Source: Cyclaneusma minus
Taxonomy: Eukaryota > Ascomycota > Leotiomycetes > Marthamycetales > Marthamycetaceae
DNA length: 64,000 nt
Reading direction: 5' to 3'
Assembly (NCBI GenBank): GCA_037179335.1
Contig: JAKZHN010000036.1
Location: forward strand, 1 to 64,000
Below are positions 54,014 to 64,000 of the stretch, one piece after another. The notes beneath the pieces were generated by a model, which saw nothing but the letters and a program-made list of their open reading frames with translations, did no database searches and had not been told where the DNA came from. Numbering within the stretch: the first letter of the stretch is position 1; each line of letters begins with the position of its first letter. The position numbers and the translations under genes were made by a program.

Positions 54014-57000
54014 TCACATCTGACAAGTCAAGCTAATATCCCGTGAACTACCTCCAACGTAAACATCAAACTTGCCATCTGGCAGCACCCATGACTGACT
54101 CGCCACGTCCCAATAGCTCAGATCCTTCTTCCTCAAACTGAATGTGACCGTTCCAGAAGTTCCAGGCTCAAGAGACAGTTTCTGGAAGCCCCTGAGCTGC
54201 TTGAGAGGCGCTTCGGCTGCAGCGGGGAGGCCTATGTAAAGCTGTGCGACCTCGGCACCGGTGACCTTGCCAGTGTTCTCAACTGTAGCTGTTACGGTTG
54301 CGACGGTGTCGTAGAGGCTAGCGGCGCCTCCTGGAGCTCCGGAAGCGGCTGTGCTTCCTGCTGAGGCGGAAATGGCGGACGTTGTGAGTTCGGAGTAGGA
54401 GAAGTTGGTGTATGCTTCGTGGTAGTTAGCAAATAAGCCCCTGAGTAAGGCCTCGGATATGGGAGGAGCTGGAAAGGGGGATATAGACAATAAAGGGGCA
54501 AAGAGCGAAAGGGGGATACTCACACAGACCGAACCCAAACTCATATCTTGGAGTAATATTGGCTTCATCAAAATGTCTGTAGTCGATGAACAGGCCCTCG
54601 GCGTAGCTATCATCGCCGCTGGAAATAGAAGTGCCATAATCGCTGGCCTCTTTTGCGATAGTGTAGGGCAGTTTTCCATTTGGAGACGTTGCGCCGTAGA
54701 GAATATCAGCAAGTCCGTTACCAGACTCCTGGCCCGCAATACCAGCCCAGACAATCGCAGTGACATTGGGACATGCCAAGATGGTTTCCAAAATGACGGG
54801 TCCTACGCTGTTGATGACGACGATGGTGTTTTTGTTCGCTGCGGCAACTGCCTTGACCAATTCGTTGCCATTGTGCCATGGATCAAGGTTGAGGCGATCG
54901 CCAGCTGCTCCTTCGACCTAATATTGTCAGTGAGAGGACTATTGGTCAGCCGGGGGTGTCTTACTGTTAAATATGCTTCGCCGGAATCAGCAGTGATGAA
55001 TACGAGCGCGGCGTCTGCATCTGCAGCAGAAATGGCCCCCTCAGATGGAGTGTCGGTTGTATCCAGGACGATTTTCGTGCCATCGGTAGCAGCTTGTGCC
55101 TTTATAGCATCATACGGAGCAATAAGATACTGTCAAATATATCAGCTTGACATCTCCCTGAGCATGTTTCGTCCACACTTACCGGAAACTCAGCAGTCCC
55201 AGAACCCCAGCCCTAGTCCACGAATTAGCATTGTCGTAAGAAAACAGCTTTTTGCAATGCTTACCATGGCTAGATGGTTAGTATTGCATGCGCGGTCAGA
55301 GCAATTGTTCGGACCCGCAGGGTTGACAATAGCACTGGATCCAATAAGAGCCAAACTTTCTGGCTTAACGAGGGGCAGAGCGTTGTTGTCGTTCTTCAAC
55401 AATACAATGCCGTCTCTCGCAACCGCTCTTGCCACATCCTTATGGTCACCTTGGACGTCTGGAGCCCCACCAGCGCTTATGTTCCAAGAGCGCCAGTCGC
55501 CCACGGTGGGGTAGTTTTGGTCTTGTCCAAGGAAATACCACGATGCAAGAATGCGGGTGACCATGTCATCAAGACGAGATTGAGGTACATCTCCGCTAGT
55601 AGATATTAGCAATTTCGCCTAGGACTTTTTAGAGTTACAAAAAGCACGCTACCTACCTTGCGACTGCATCTGTCAGATTACTGCCCCAGAGAAAGACACC
55701 GTCTCCGTAGTTATCACCCGGCATGGTCATGTCCTAAAGGTCATCATGTCAGCTGCAACAAAAATACCGTCAATAGGAAGTTAGTTGTCCTACCAATCCG
55801 GAATTGGCTGAATTGACAGTAGTATGCTGAGCGTGCCAATCTGAACGTGACACAAATTAGCCAAACGACGTATATTTACGGAACTTGGGTCTGGACATAC
55901 CGCTCAGAATATAGCCTTGGAAGTCGAGCTCGTCTTTGAGCAGACCCTTGAGTAATTCTTCACTCTCACAGGCCCATGTCTCGTTGAGTTTGTTGTAAGA
56001 ACACATAACACTCGCAGCGTTTGCTTTAACCGCGTCTGCGAACGGCCAAAGATATAGCTGTAGTGGAAGCCAAGGTCAATAAGATTCTCCATTGCGGAAA
56101 CGGGGAGTACTACCTCATGCAGTACTCGGTCGGCAATGTTACTGCTCATCGTTTCGCGGTTCAGCTCTTGCTCATTGCCAACTGTGTTTCTGTCAGCATT
56201 TGGGCCATGATACCGCCTGTTCTCTGTGCATTTCTGCTTGCAGTCTTGTGCAGGACCATAATTACTCGGATTATTCTATCAATTAAGGGTAATCTCAACG
56301 TAGTGGCCTCATTGAGGGTTACTTGAGACTATCCCCAATCACTAGAGACGAGTTGAGCAGAGTAGCCACAGCTACCACCAATTGTTCCAGATTATGAGAA
56401 AGAAAAAAGATAATCATCAACAGATTTGGATAGATGACTTACTAAAATGCTTCGCACAGGCCTGCACTCCCGCATCTTGCATTCCTTGAATGGTCTGGGC
56501 TGGTCAGCACTATCCTAACCATCGACATGATTTAAACCTACAGCGTTCATGGCCATTCCGTTTATATAAGGGTCTGGACCATGACCTTCCCACCCTCGTC
56601 CGCCTAGGGCATTCTTCCCCATAGGACCCGCGACCGGTCCCAACTGAACGTTTACGCCCAGTGCCTTGGACTCGGTACCTGCAATCATGTCAACACCAGG
56701 GAGTCAGATGGTACGAAATTGAGAATCCATACCCAAGGCATAGCCACGAGCATACATCAAGTTGATATCCCACGTCGATGCAGCATGGATACCGGCAGGG
56801 AAAGCCGTCACGCCGTCAACATCGCGGACACTGCCCATATATCAACTCTGATTTTGACATTTAACCTTCAACATCGACATAGCTTACCCAAGCGGCGAGT
56901 CTTGAAGACACAGAGACGGATAGCCAATGGCGGGAACAGCACCAGTATTCCCAACACACGGGCCCTTCATCCAGCCAATGCCAGTGACCATACCGACCTT

Positions 57001-57123
57001 GTCATCTTGTGTAAGCTTGTCGAGGACCGCATTTGCCTTGCCATAGGCAGTGGCCCAGTCGCCATCTCCAGGCAGAGCAGAGCCCACGGCCGCCAGAGCA
57101 ACGGCTACCAAAATTGTCTGCAT
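54014..57123 (-). CDS. Secreted GH3 beta-glucosidase, multi-exon
   Basis: A signal peptide (MQTILVAVALAAVGSA) starts exon 1 (56888-57123). The next exons are 56733-56830, 56542-56678, 56443-56494 and 56181 downward; several more follow. GH3 marks in order are YPSLCLQDSPLGVRDVDGV, NVQLGPVAGPMG, GGRGWEGHGPDPY, ACAKHFIGNEQELNR (substrate-binding KHF and E), VMCSYNKLNETWACE, then GYILSDWHAQHTT with the Asp nucleophile whose codon is split by an intron. The second domain has GIVLLKNDNNALPL, then LADILYGATSPNGKLPYTI and YEFGFGL, and the fibronectin-like C-terminus begins after TNFSYSEL. It hydrolyses beta-linked glucosides or cellobiose outside the cell. The intron 56182-56442 is 261 nt, far longer than the others, and includes an imperfect hairpin near 56286-56322. 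Confidence 0.92.
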
Positions 57124-58339
57124 TTTGGAAAAAGACAGTCAAGCATACGAAAGGAAAGTAAGTGACAGCAAGTAGCAGCCGAATAAAAGAAAGACGGTTG
57201 CTAGCAGAAGCAGGTTGGAGAACACAGATTAGGTATGCCAGGTGACATACCAGCACCTTTAAAGGAGTGCCACCAAGAAAGAAAAGCCGGCTGACCCTCA
57301 AGCATGATGGAGCATGGTGGACGGGAAGATTGTGATAGGCTAAGTAGGTGCCATGGAGGGAGAACGGAATTGGAGGCTGTCGCTGGATTAACCTTAAAAG
57401 CCATGATGTTACAGAGCGGTTGGTTCTGGTATTGGCTGCCAAGTTGGGCCCGCGAGGTCGACTCAGTGGCGCCCCCGGAGGTTACCCCAGGAATAGAATG
57501 CGGGAGCTACTATGAAGGGAAGGTCCGAGTCGCAGTTCCAAGGGCTTGGAATCTGGGGTCGGACCGCGATCCAATGATCGGTCGTACGGGTGGCTTGCTT
57601 GAATAATGCTTCTATGGGTCCAGCAAACTGGGGATCGGGTTGTGACACATCAGATATCTGCTGTGTAACCGAAGGAACGAACCTCGGAGCAAAACTCGAC
57701 GATCAGACGGAATGATTCGAAAACAAAAGTGAGGGGTAAAAACGACGGCGGCGATTCAGAAAATGGGGCTGCGAAGGACAGGAATAATAGATGTAGCAGC
57801 TGATGTGGACCGAGCTAGCTGTATGGCATATGCCAGTGCTGTCAATGCTATTATGGACGGTGTGGCGGTATAGGGGTAAGCCTAAATGAGCGGCCGTCAC
57901 CTTGGATAAATACCAAAGCGGGAAACAAGCTTGAGCCTACCGTGTCGATATTGCGGCCCGGATTTCCGTGCCCTGCCAGGCTGGCACGCTGGCAGTAGTA
58001 CATGTACCTCAACATTAGAGATGGTAGAACACAGTTAGGAATCATCGTTTTTTTACAAACATGGACCCGTGGAGTCGTGTACATGTAGCCACATGAGGAA
58101 ACAGAGTTCAGTGTTGTTCCCCTGTTCCAGAATGGCTCTAGACGCATAGCATAGCGTCGGGTATCCGTGCAGAGAGCTTGACCGAACCTTGTTTTATACC
58201 AACTTTATACCGACTTCAATCTTCTTTTATCCAAAGAAATAAGAGCCGAGGGTCCTTGATACATCAGACCTGTAGTTCTGCAACCGTGCATCTCCCCAAC
58301 GAGATATACACAGCCCGGTACTGCCCAAGTCTGCACTTC
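57124..58339. promoter_or_regulatory. Upstream of GH3 gene, 1.2 kb
   Basis: Promoter side of the beta-glucosidase, whose start is at 57123. Also the 3' side of dsc3. Frames of up to 100 codons lack motifs and conflict. Nothing else supported. Confidence 0.35.
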
Positions 58340-59302
58340 TCAGGACAGAACGTGCATCATGCCAAAAGCAAGGCTCAACATGAATCCAGTGAAGACAGCA
58401 TACTGCCGTCTCTCACTCCATACGCCCTGCCGAATCAACCATCCCATAGAGCCTAGCGGCCAAAAGAAAGCCGTCAAGTGGCCGAGCAGCAGATCATCGA
58501 GCGCGCCGCCACTGATCTCACTCGTATCACCAGTATCCCCAGTTCTTGATACCCCGTTGTCATCCATCCACGCATCTTCCATGCGTCTCAGCGTCGAAGG
58601 CGATGGCATTGTATCCGGCGTACGAGTCCTAGCTTGAATGGACATGAATTGTAGGCGCAATTGACCGACTTCAGCAGGAGTGAAGCCCGCAGACAGAAGG
58701 CGGTCGAAACCGCGCGGCGCATTATCAGTGCTGGGTTGTGCTGGTCCTCCCTGACTCGGCCGTCTCGAACCACCGCTCCCTGGAGCAGTCGTAGACGAGG
58801 AAGAGTCGGCGGAGGCGAGTGCGGCAGATGCTTCAGCAGCAAGTTCGGCAGGAGTCAGCTCATCGCCGATGGAGCAATTGATATAGACCCGGGTCACTGG
58901 CGCATCTTCGTTGGACGCTTTCGCTTTGCCTTTGCCCTTTGGGTCGAAGACTGGGCGTGGCGGCGGGGGAGGGACTTTGAGGACGGAAGTCAAGATGGCA
59001 TTATCGGCGAGCACTTTTCCGCCGTATATAAGACGGAAACGACAGTTGGAGGTGGGAGGAGTAAGTTCCTGTCGGATGAGTTGCTTGAGAGCAACGACTG
59101 TTGTCCTCGACGGCGAAGGCACATCGAGCGGGAGATCGGGAATCGAAGTCGTAAAGCGTACGGTAATATGAAGAGAGCCGGAGACAGCTTGCGATGTGCG
59201 TGAAGATGAGGATTCAGCCATTGCCTCGTAAAAGGGCTCCAGGAGAATGTGCCGTGGAGGGCTGTCAGTCTGGTCGGCGACGGTCAGGTTGAGAGAACTC
59301 AA
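58340..59302 (-). CDS. dsc3: Dsc3, subunit of the DSC Golgi E3 ubiquitin ligase
   Basis: Single-exon, 320 aa from 59302. The better start may be Met28 at 59221 (MAESSSSRTSQAVSG), since the domain follows directly. An N-terminal ubiquitin-like fold covers about residues 42-110 (LHITVRFTTSIPDLPLDVP to FRLIYGGKVLADNAILTSVL). A proline/serine-rich linker follows, then the DUF2407 C-terminal region (RGFDRLLSAGFTPAEVGQLRLQF at about 198-220), and two hydrophobic helices near the end (about 276-318) anchor it. In fission yeast and Aspergillus the Dsc complex at the Golgi is needed for SREBP cleavage and low-oxygen and azole tolerance. Role here by family. Confidence 0.9.
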   Translation of the reverse strand: MSSLNLTVADQTDSPPRHILLEPFYEAMAESSSSRTSQAVSGSLHITVRFTTSIPDLPLDVPSPSRTTVVALKQLIRQELTPPTSNCRFRLIYGGKVLADNAILTSVLKVPPPPPRPVFDPKGKGKAKASNEDAPVTRVYINCSIGDELTPAELAAEASAALASADSSSSTTAPGSGGSRRPSQGGPAQPSTDNAPRGFDRLLSAGFTPAEVGQLRLQFMSIQARTRTPDTMPSPSTLRRMEDAWMDDNGVSRTGDTGDTSEISGGALDDLLLGHLTAFFWPLGSMGWLIRQGVWSERRQYAVFTGFMLSLAFGMMHVLS

Positions 59303-59710
59303 ACGATATGCTCCCTATAGGCGAGCTAGCCATGCTTCGGTTGATACATGTAGCGCTCGTCGGAGAGAAAGTGCTGCCAGACAGGCAGGAAGGCTGGTGG
59401 AATGGGATCGCAACGTGGAGGTGAGAAGGGCCGAGGGAGCGACAACATAGTGTCACTCAAGTCACGATGCATTCCTCCGCTATAGGATACGAGGTAATAC
59501 GACGGCCGCTAGCGCAATCTAAGCTTCGAGCTCCCCGGGGCCCCCGCCCCTGATGTCGCGATCGATGGTGGGGCTGGAGGTGAAGCTCTCAGACTCCCTT
59601 TCTTAAGAATTTGAAGTAAGTAATTGGCTCGTCCATTGACTGAGTCGCCGGGCCTCACTTCAAGAGCTCCTCCTTCTCTCTTTCCCGTTTCCTCAATCCC
59701 CTAAACTCTC
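59303..59710. promoter_or_regulatory. Divergent promoter of dsc3 and the aminotransferase
   Basis: About 400 bp between two outward-facing starts. CT-rich tract at 59655-59700 immediately before the aminotransferase ATG, as in many fungal core promoters. No specific operator seen. Confidence 0.4.
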
Positions 59711-61260
59711 ATGACAAGCCATATTGCAATAACCCGCGTATCTCGACAGCTTCCTCGACAGCTTGCTAGACCAGCTCCGATTTCGCATCAGCTCCGATTC
59801 TTGAGCAGAACCATGGACAACCGAGCCAAACTGCAGCCAGCAGCTCGTGTTGCTGGCAGAAAGCAAGATGTTTGGTATCGATATCCCTTCTCTAATCTCC
59901 TAGTTCAGAATATACCATACTAACTGCTATCAGGTCCATCGTCAATGAAGCTGCCGCTGCCTCTCCGGTACAACCGATTGTCAACATGGGCCAGGGTTTC
60001 TTTGGCTACAATCCTCCTCCATTTATCCTCGATGCTGCCAAACAAGCTCTGGACAAGGTCGACTGCAACCAGTACTCGCCTACGAAAGGCCGTCCTCGTC
60101 TCAAGAAAGCCATTGCAGATTCCTACTCGCCATTCTGGGGTAGAAAGCTGGACCCTGAGACTGAGGTTACCATCACAACGGGTGCTAATGAGGGTATGGT
60201 CCTTCGAAGGCACTGTTGATTGATAAGCCAACTTACAAGACGAATAGGCATGCTAAGTGCCTTTATGGCGTTCATTGAGGAAGGAGACGAGGTGATCATC
60301 TTCGAGCCTTTCTTTGATCAGTGAGAATTTATCAATCCCAAGGCGGCATTATCGAGCTTGGCTAATCCCCAATCAAGATACATAAGTAACATTGAAATGC
60401 CCGGAGGAAAGATCAAATACGTCCCCCTCCACCCCCCACCCCAAGGCGCAACCGAAACCTCTTCCGCCGCCGAATGGACAATCGACTTCGCCGAACTCGA
60501 AGCAGCCATCACCCCCCGCACCAAAATGATCGTCCTCAACTCCCCCCACAACCCCGTCGGCAAAGTGCTCTCCAAAGAAGAGCTCCTCAAGATCGGCGAG
60601 CTGTGCGTCAAGAACAACATCATCATCCTCTCCGACGAAGTCTACGACCGCCTCTACTACGTCCCCTTCACACGCATTGCCACGCTCTCCCCCGAAATCG
60701 AGCGCCTAACCCTCACTGTCGGCTCCGCCGGCAAGAACTTCTACGCCACCGGCTGGCGCGTCGGCTGGCTCATCGGACCCCCCCACCTCATCCAATACGT
60801 CTCCGCCGCACACACGCGCATCTGCTACAGCTCCGTCTCTCCGCTCCAAGAAGCCTGTGCCGTCGGCTTCGAACAAGCCGACGCCAACGGCTTCTGGCAG
60901 ACCGCACAGAAAGAAATGAAAGCCAAGATGGACCGCTTCAACAAGATCTGGGACGAACTGCAGCTGCCGTATTCCGACCCCGAAGGCGGCTATTTCGTGC
61001 TCGTGAACATGCAAAAAGTGAAGTTGCCGCAGGACTATCCGTTTCCGCCGCATGTGGCGAACAGGCCGCGAGATTTCAAGCTGAGTTGGTTTTTGATTCA
61101 GGAGGTGGGCGTGGCGGCGATTCCGCCGACCGAGTTTTATACCGATGAGAATGCGCATATTGCGGAGGATTACTTGCGCTTTGCGGTGTGCAAGAATGAT
61201 GATGTGCTTGACACTGCTATGGAGAGGCTCAGGGGGTTGAAAAAATACATTGTGGAATAG
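59711..61260 (+). CDS. BNA3: Kynurenine aminotransferase-like PLP enzyme (BNA3 type)
   Basis: Exons 59711-59874, 59934-60193, 60248-60320 and 60378-61260, together 1380 nt (459 aa) in frame. Class I/II aminotransferase: VNMGQGFFGYNPPP, NQYSPTKGRPRLKKAI, the ITTGANEGM cofactor loop, LNSPHNPVGKV, ILSDEVYDRLYY, then SAGKNFYATGWRVGW with the PLP-binding lysine, and late RFAVCKNDD. The family converts kynurenine to kynurenate and related 2-oxo acid exchange. The first 34 residues are rich in Arg, Ser and Leu without acids, as in a mitochondrial presequence. Met35 (MDNRAKLQP) is a second in-frame start that would make a cytosolic form. Confidence 0.9.
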
Positions 61261-62025
61261 GGATGAGTGGTTGTGGAGTAGTTTCTGAGTTGGTATTGAT
61301 CACTACTGGCGTTGCTTACTAGCTGAAACATGACAGAAGCCATTGCCTCGAAATTCCAATCATCTCCCCGGATTTCAAAATGTGAGCTATAAGCTCGAAA
61401 CCAGCACCGTTGTGATTTTCCCCAAGTTTGCCGTCGATTGGTGTGCGATATATACCTCGGTGTTTTCGAGGTCGATGTGCAACAAAACCGACTTTTTGCA
61501 AAAAGCGCATATACATAGTATCCAGAATAGGTAACGCTCGCTCGCTTATCAAATCTTTACTCTTCAGACTCTTTCATCAAAGAAGAAAGCGTCTGTCGCC
61601 CTATGCTCGGCCTGTCGGCGCTGGAGCCTGCATCAATGCCCCCCGGTCCTCCGCAATGGACCTAACACTCAGGGGGACGTTGTAAACCGGGCTCGGGACA
61701 ACAGAGTCGAGTCGTGCCGCCTAAACCACAGTGCCTGTGAGTTCTCCTTAGTCTGGAAATCGATGCGGATTCGTCGTCCGTTCAGGTATATCAGCTACTA
61801 CTTTTTACCAGACCATAAGAACACTGCTCCACCACTGCGACTTCAACTGCGTACGGTCTGCTTCACATACGATCTCCTTCGCTAACTGGCTCTTGCTCAG
61901 CGCTCATTCAACAATCAACATGTCAAAACATCAGCCGCGATTGGCGTTATTTTAGTTTCATGTCTTTTGATTCATGTATCTCATCGCAATCCACGCTCCC
62001 CTGCCCCCTCTTGATCCCCCACCCC
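61261..62025. other. Intergenic, convergent 3' ends, with one dispersed repeat end
   Basis: About 760 bp. It carries GGTCGATGTGCAACAAAAC at 61470-61488, a 19-nt perfect match to the reverse complement of 33479-33497. I did not find a facing partner within this gap, so it is a solo end. No gene seen. Confidence 0.4.
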
Positions 62026-63417
62026 CTAATAATCCGTAAACGGACATCCCTTAGCCGCCGAATCCTCATAAGTCTTCTCCTTAATCACCTCCCTCGTCAA
62101 CTTCATCAACTGCTCCGCCAGCTCCATATCCTGCGCCAACTCATTGCCCGGCTCCGGAATAGCGGGCGGGCAGATGTACTGGCCGCTGCCCTTCGTCGTC
62201 GTCGCTGCATACACGGCCGACACACATCCCTGCCACTGATCTTTCTTGAACTGTTCCATGATTACCGACATACCGTAGCCTGCCAATGGATATGGCTCGT
62301 GGATGTCTTCCTTGGACATCTTTGTCGACACGAAGCCGGGGTGCACGGAGTTGGCGAGGATGTTGGGGTGTTTGGAGGTTAGGTGCTTGTTTAGGTAGCG
62401 TGCGTAAAGCATGACGGCGAGCTTGGCGCGGCCGTATTGGCCGTTGGGACCGAGGTCTTGGTTGAGCTCGTCGAGGGAGGCGAACTTGCAGTCGGAAGGC
62501 GTGGCCTGGTGGGCGTTTGAGCCTAGACCGACGATCCTAACGATATCACCTTTCTCGGCGGTCTTCTTCATCAACGGCAGCAGGTGCGAAGTCAGGATTA
62601 CGTGGCCCATGTGGTTGACTGCCATGTGGCGATCCACGCCGTAGTCGGTGAGCTGGTAGGTCATGATGCCGCGGGCGGCGTTGTTGACGAGGATGTCGAG
62701 ACGGTCGGTGTCTTTGGCGATCTTGTCGGCGGTTTCTTTGACGGCTTTCCAGTCGCCCATGTCGCACTTGTACCACTTTACTCTGGAGGCGACTTCTTCG
62801 CCCATTTCTTTCTTGATCTCTTCGACAGCGCCATCGAAGACTTCCTGGGAGAGGGTGATCATGTAGAGCTTCTTGATGCCACTATATACAAATCTATCAG
62901 TAACTGATTTTCTTGTAGGCTTGGGCTGTTGAGGAAGGTGAGGATGCAAAGAGCCGATATCTCAGCCCTTCAATCAGCCGTGGAGTCATGTCTTTGAGAC
63001 GAGATACAGCAGGCAATGGTGAGATCAGAGTCCTTTGGAGGTGCTTACTGGGACAGAAAAGTGTGGCTGCAGCCAAAACCAATGCCCTATCGGAGACATG
63101 TTAGTCTATGTTGCTAAAGCTCTGTAGAATAGCAAACATACCTCACTTCCACCGGTGATGACGGCGACCTTGCCCTCAAGAGAAGGGCATTCCTCGAGAG
63201 AGAACTGCTGGTCCTCATTGGCAAGTTTGTGAGAAGGGCCACCGAAGTTCTCGGCGATAGTGCTCTTGACGAAATCCATAGCTTTGGAGGCACGAACTGT
63301 AGTAGTTGTGTAGTGGTGCTGAGGCTGAATGGGGTGGAAGTGTGTCAGGACTCTAAGAGCAGGTTGAAGTTTGAAGGAAGAAGAGAGAAGACGGGATCGA
63401 GGTATGGTGAACATCAT
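62026..63417 (-). CDS. Short-chain dehydrogenase/reductase, probably mitochondrial
   Basis: Three exons: 63142-63417, 63049-63086 (38 nt), 62026-62881, totalling 1170 nt (389 aa) in frame. The first 45 residues are Arg/Ser-rich with few acids (MMFTIPRSRLLSSSFKLQ), a likely mitochondrial presequence; Met47 (MDFVK) is the alternative start. The cofactor loop AVITGGSEGIGFGCSH is split by the first intron. Then come CDMGDWKAV, DILVNNAARG and the catalytic YxxxK in NGQYGRAKLAV, followed by NSVHPGFVSTKM. It fits the classical/retinol-dehydrogenase-like fungal SDRs. Unlike the SDR at 50832-51804, it has no lesions. The substrate is not visible. Confidence 0.87.
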
Positions 63418-64000
63418 ACATGTAGGGACATGTATGCTCTCAATCTTGGATGCCTAAGCGAGCACAAGGAGCAGGAACAAGGCAGCCCACCTCCCTACCT
63501 AGCTGGGAATGAGGGTGTCATGGGAGGATCAGAAGCAAATGATGTCAACGACTTCATGAAAGCATGTGCATTTCCTGAGGTGCAGTGAAACCGGCCATGG
63601 CCTGTTTCACGTTCCTAAGTACATGTAGACCGCGGGGTGCATAAGGACTACACCTATGACATGGGATTCTTAGAATGCTGTGCTTGGCTTCACAGAATGC
63701 CATGCCAGAATCAGGAGAGCTTTGGAATGGAAACCTTGCGGTTCATCCTCTTCAGACTGCCATTTCTTCACCTTTCCGAACCCCCGAGTCAGATGGTTTC
63801 TGCCGTTTCCTAGTTTTGCTCCTGCAGCCGAGCTTTGTTTGAGGCAAGTTATGCCGGACAGATCTTGAGTCCATTCCGCTTCAATGTTTGTATGTCGAGT
63901 CGTCGACTGAGTGACGTTGATCTCTTGGTGGGGCGGATTTCGGGTCGCAGCCGCATCATGAAATCATTGACAAATGTGGCTGCTATGATTGGCTCGACCA
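63418..64000. promoter_or_regulatory. Upstream of the SDR, to the window edge
   Basis: About 580 bp, promoter side of the SDR. Short frames without motifs. No partial gene is recognised at the window edge. Confidence 0.3.

Overview
The window is nuclear DNA of a filamentous ascomycete (Pezizomycotina). The evidence is short (about 48-70 nt) GT-AG introns with CTAAC/CTGAC-type branch sites, fungal-only families (Zn2Cys6 regulator, CFEM/PTH11 receptor, Dsc3, ICE2, CENP-Q/Fta7, Spo22/Zip4, DUF1254), and C-to-T decay in CpA context (RIP-like) in repeats and in several dead genes. A member of Dothideomycetes is plausible, but I cannot assign a genus.

Left end (1-11,744) is an assembly artefact: twelve single N characters separate contigs whose ends repeat each other for 542-568 bp. 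Collapsing these overlaps turns about 11.7 kb into about 5.1 kb. The real content is an unrecognised membrane/cysteine-rich coding sequence (+, with in-frame stops) that meets, tail to tail, a cytochrome P450 (-) lacking its heme-binding end and carrying two premature stops. Beyond that lies a very AT-rich, RIP-like repeat block (about 10.84-13.08 kb) and a gene-poor stretch with decayed mobile-element ends (to about 16.9 kb).

Middle (16.9-40.6 kb) holds a C4-dicarboxylate/sulfite-type transporter (-) with an apparent 8-nt exon, a secreted LPMO-like copper protein (-), an unknown 320-aa protein (+), a secreted DUF1254/DUF1214 protein (+), MYG1 (-), ICE2 (+), a tRNA-like sequence, a secreted repeat protein with Kex2-type sites (-), a possible small secreted protein (-), and a CFEM-containing PTH11-type receptor (-). 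Two kinds of small terminal-inverted-repeat elements occur, including a 594-bp element flanked by TA.

Right part (40.6-64 kb) is gene-dense: CENP-Q (+), an RDS2/AcuM-like Zn2Cys6 regulator (+), Spo22/Zip4 (+), two decayed genes (-), an amidohydrolase (+) with a probable GC-AG intron, a GH3 beta-glucosidase (-), Dsc3 (-), a kynurenine aminotransferase (+) and a short-chain dehydrogenase (-). Housekeeping genes (kinetochore, meiosis, ER, tryptophan catabolism) are mixed with secreted and sensing genes. No biosynthetic cluster is intact here. The candidates that most deserve follow-up are the Kex2-type repeat protein beside a surface receptor, the transporter microexon, and the dispersed GATGTGCAACAAAAC inverted-repeat family.
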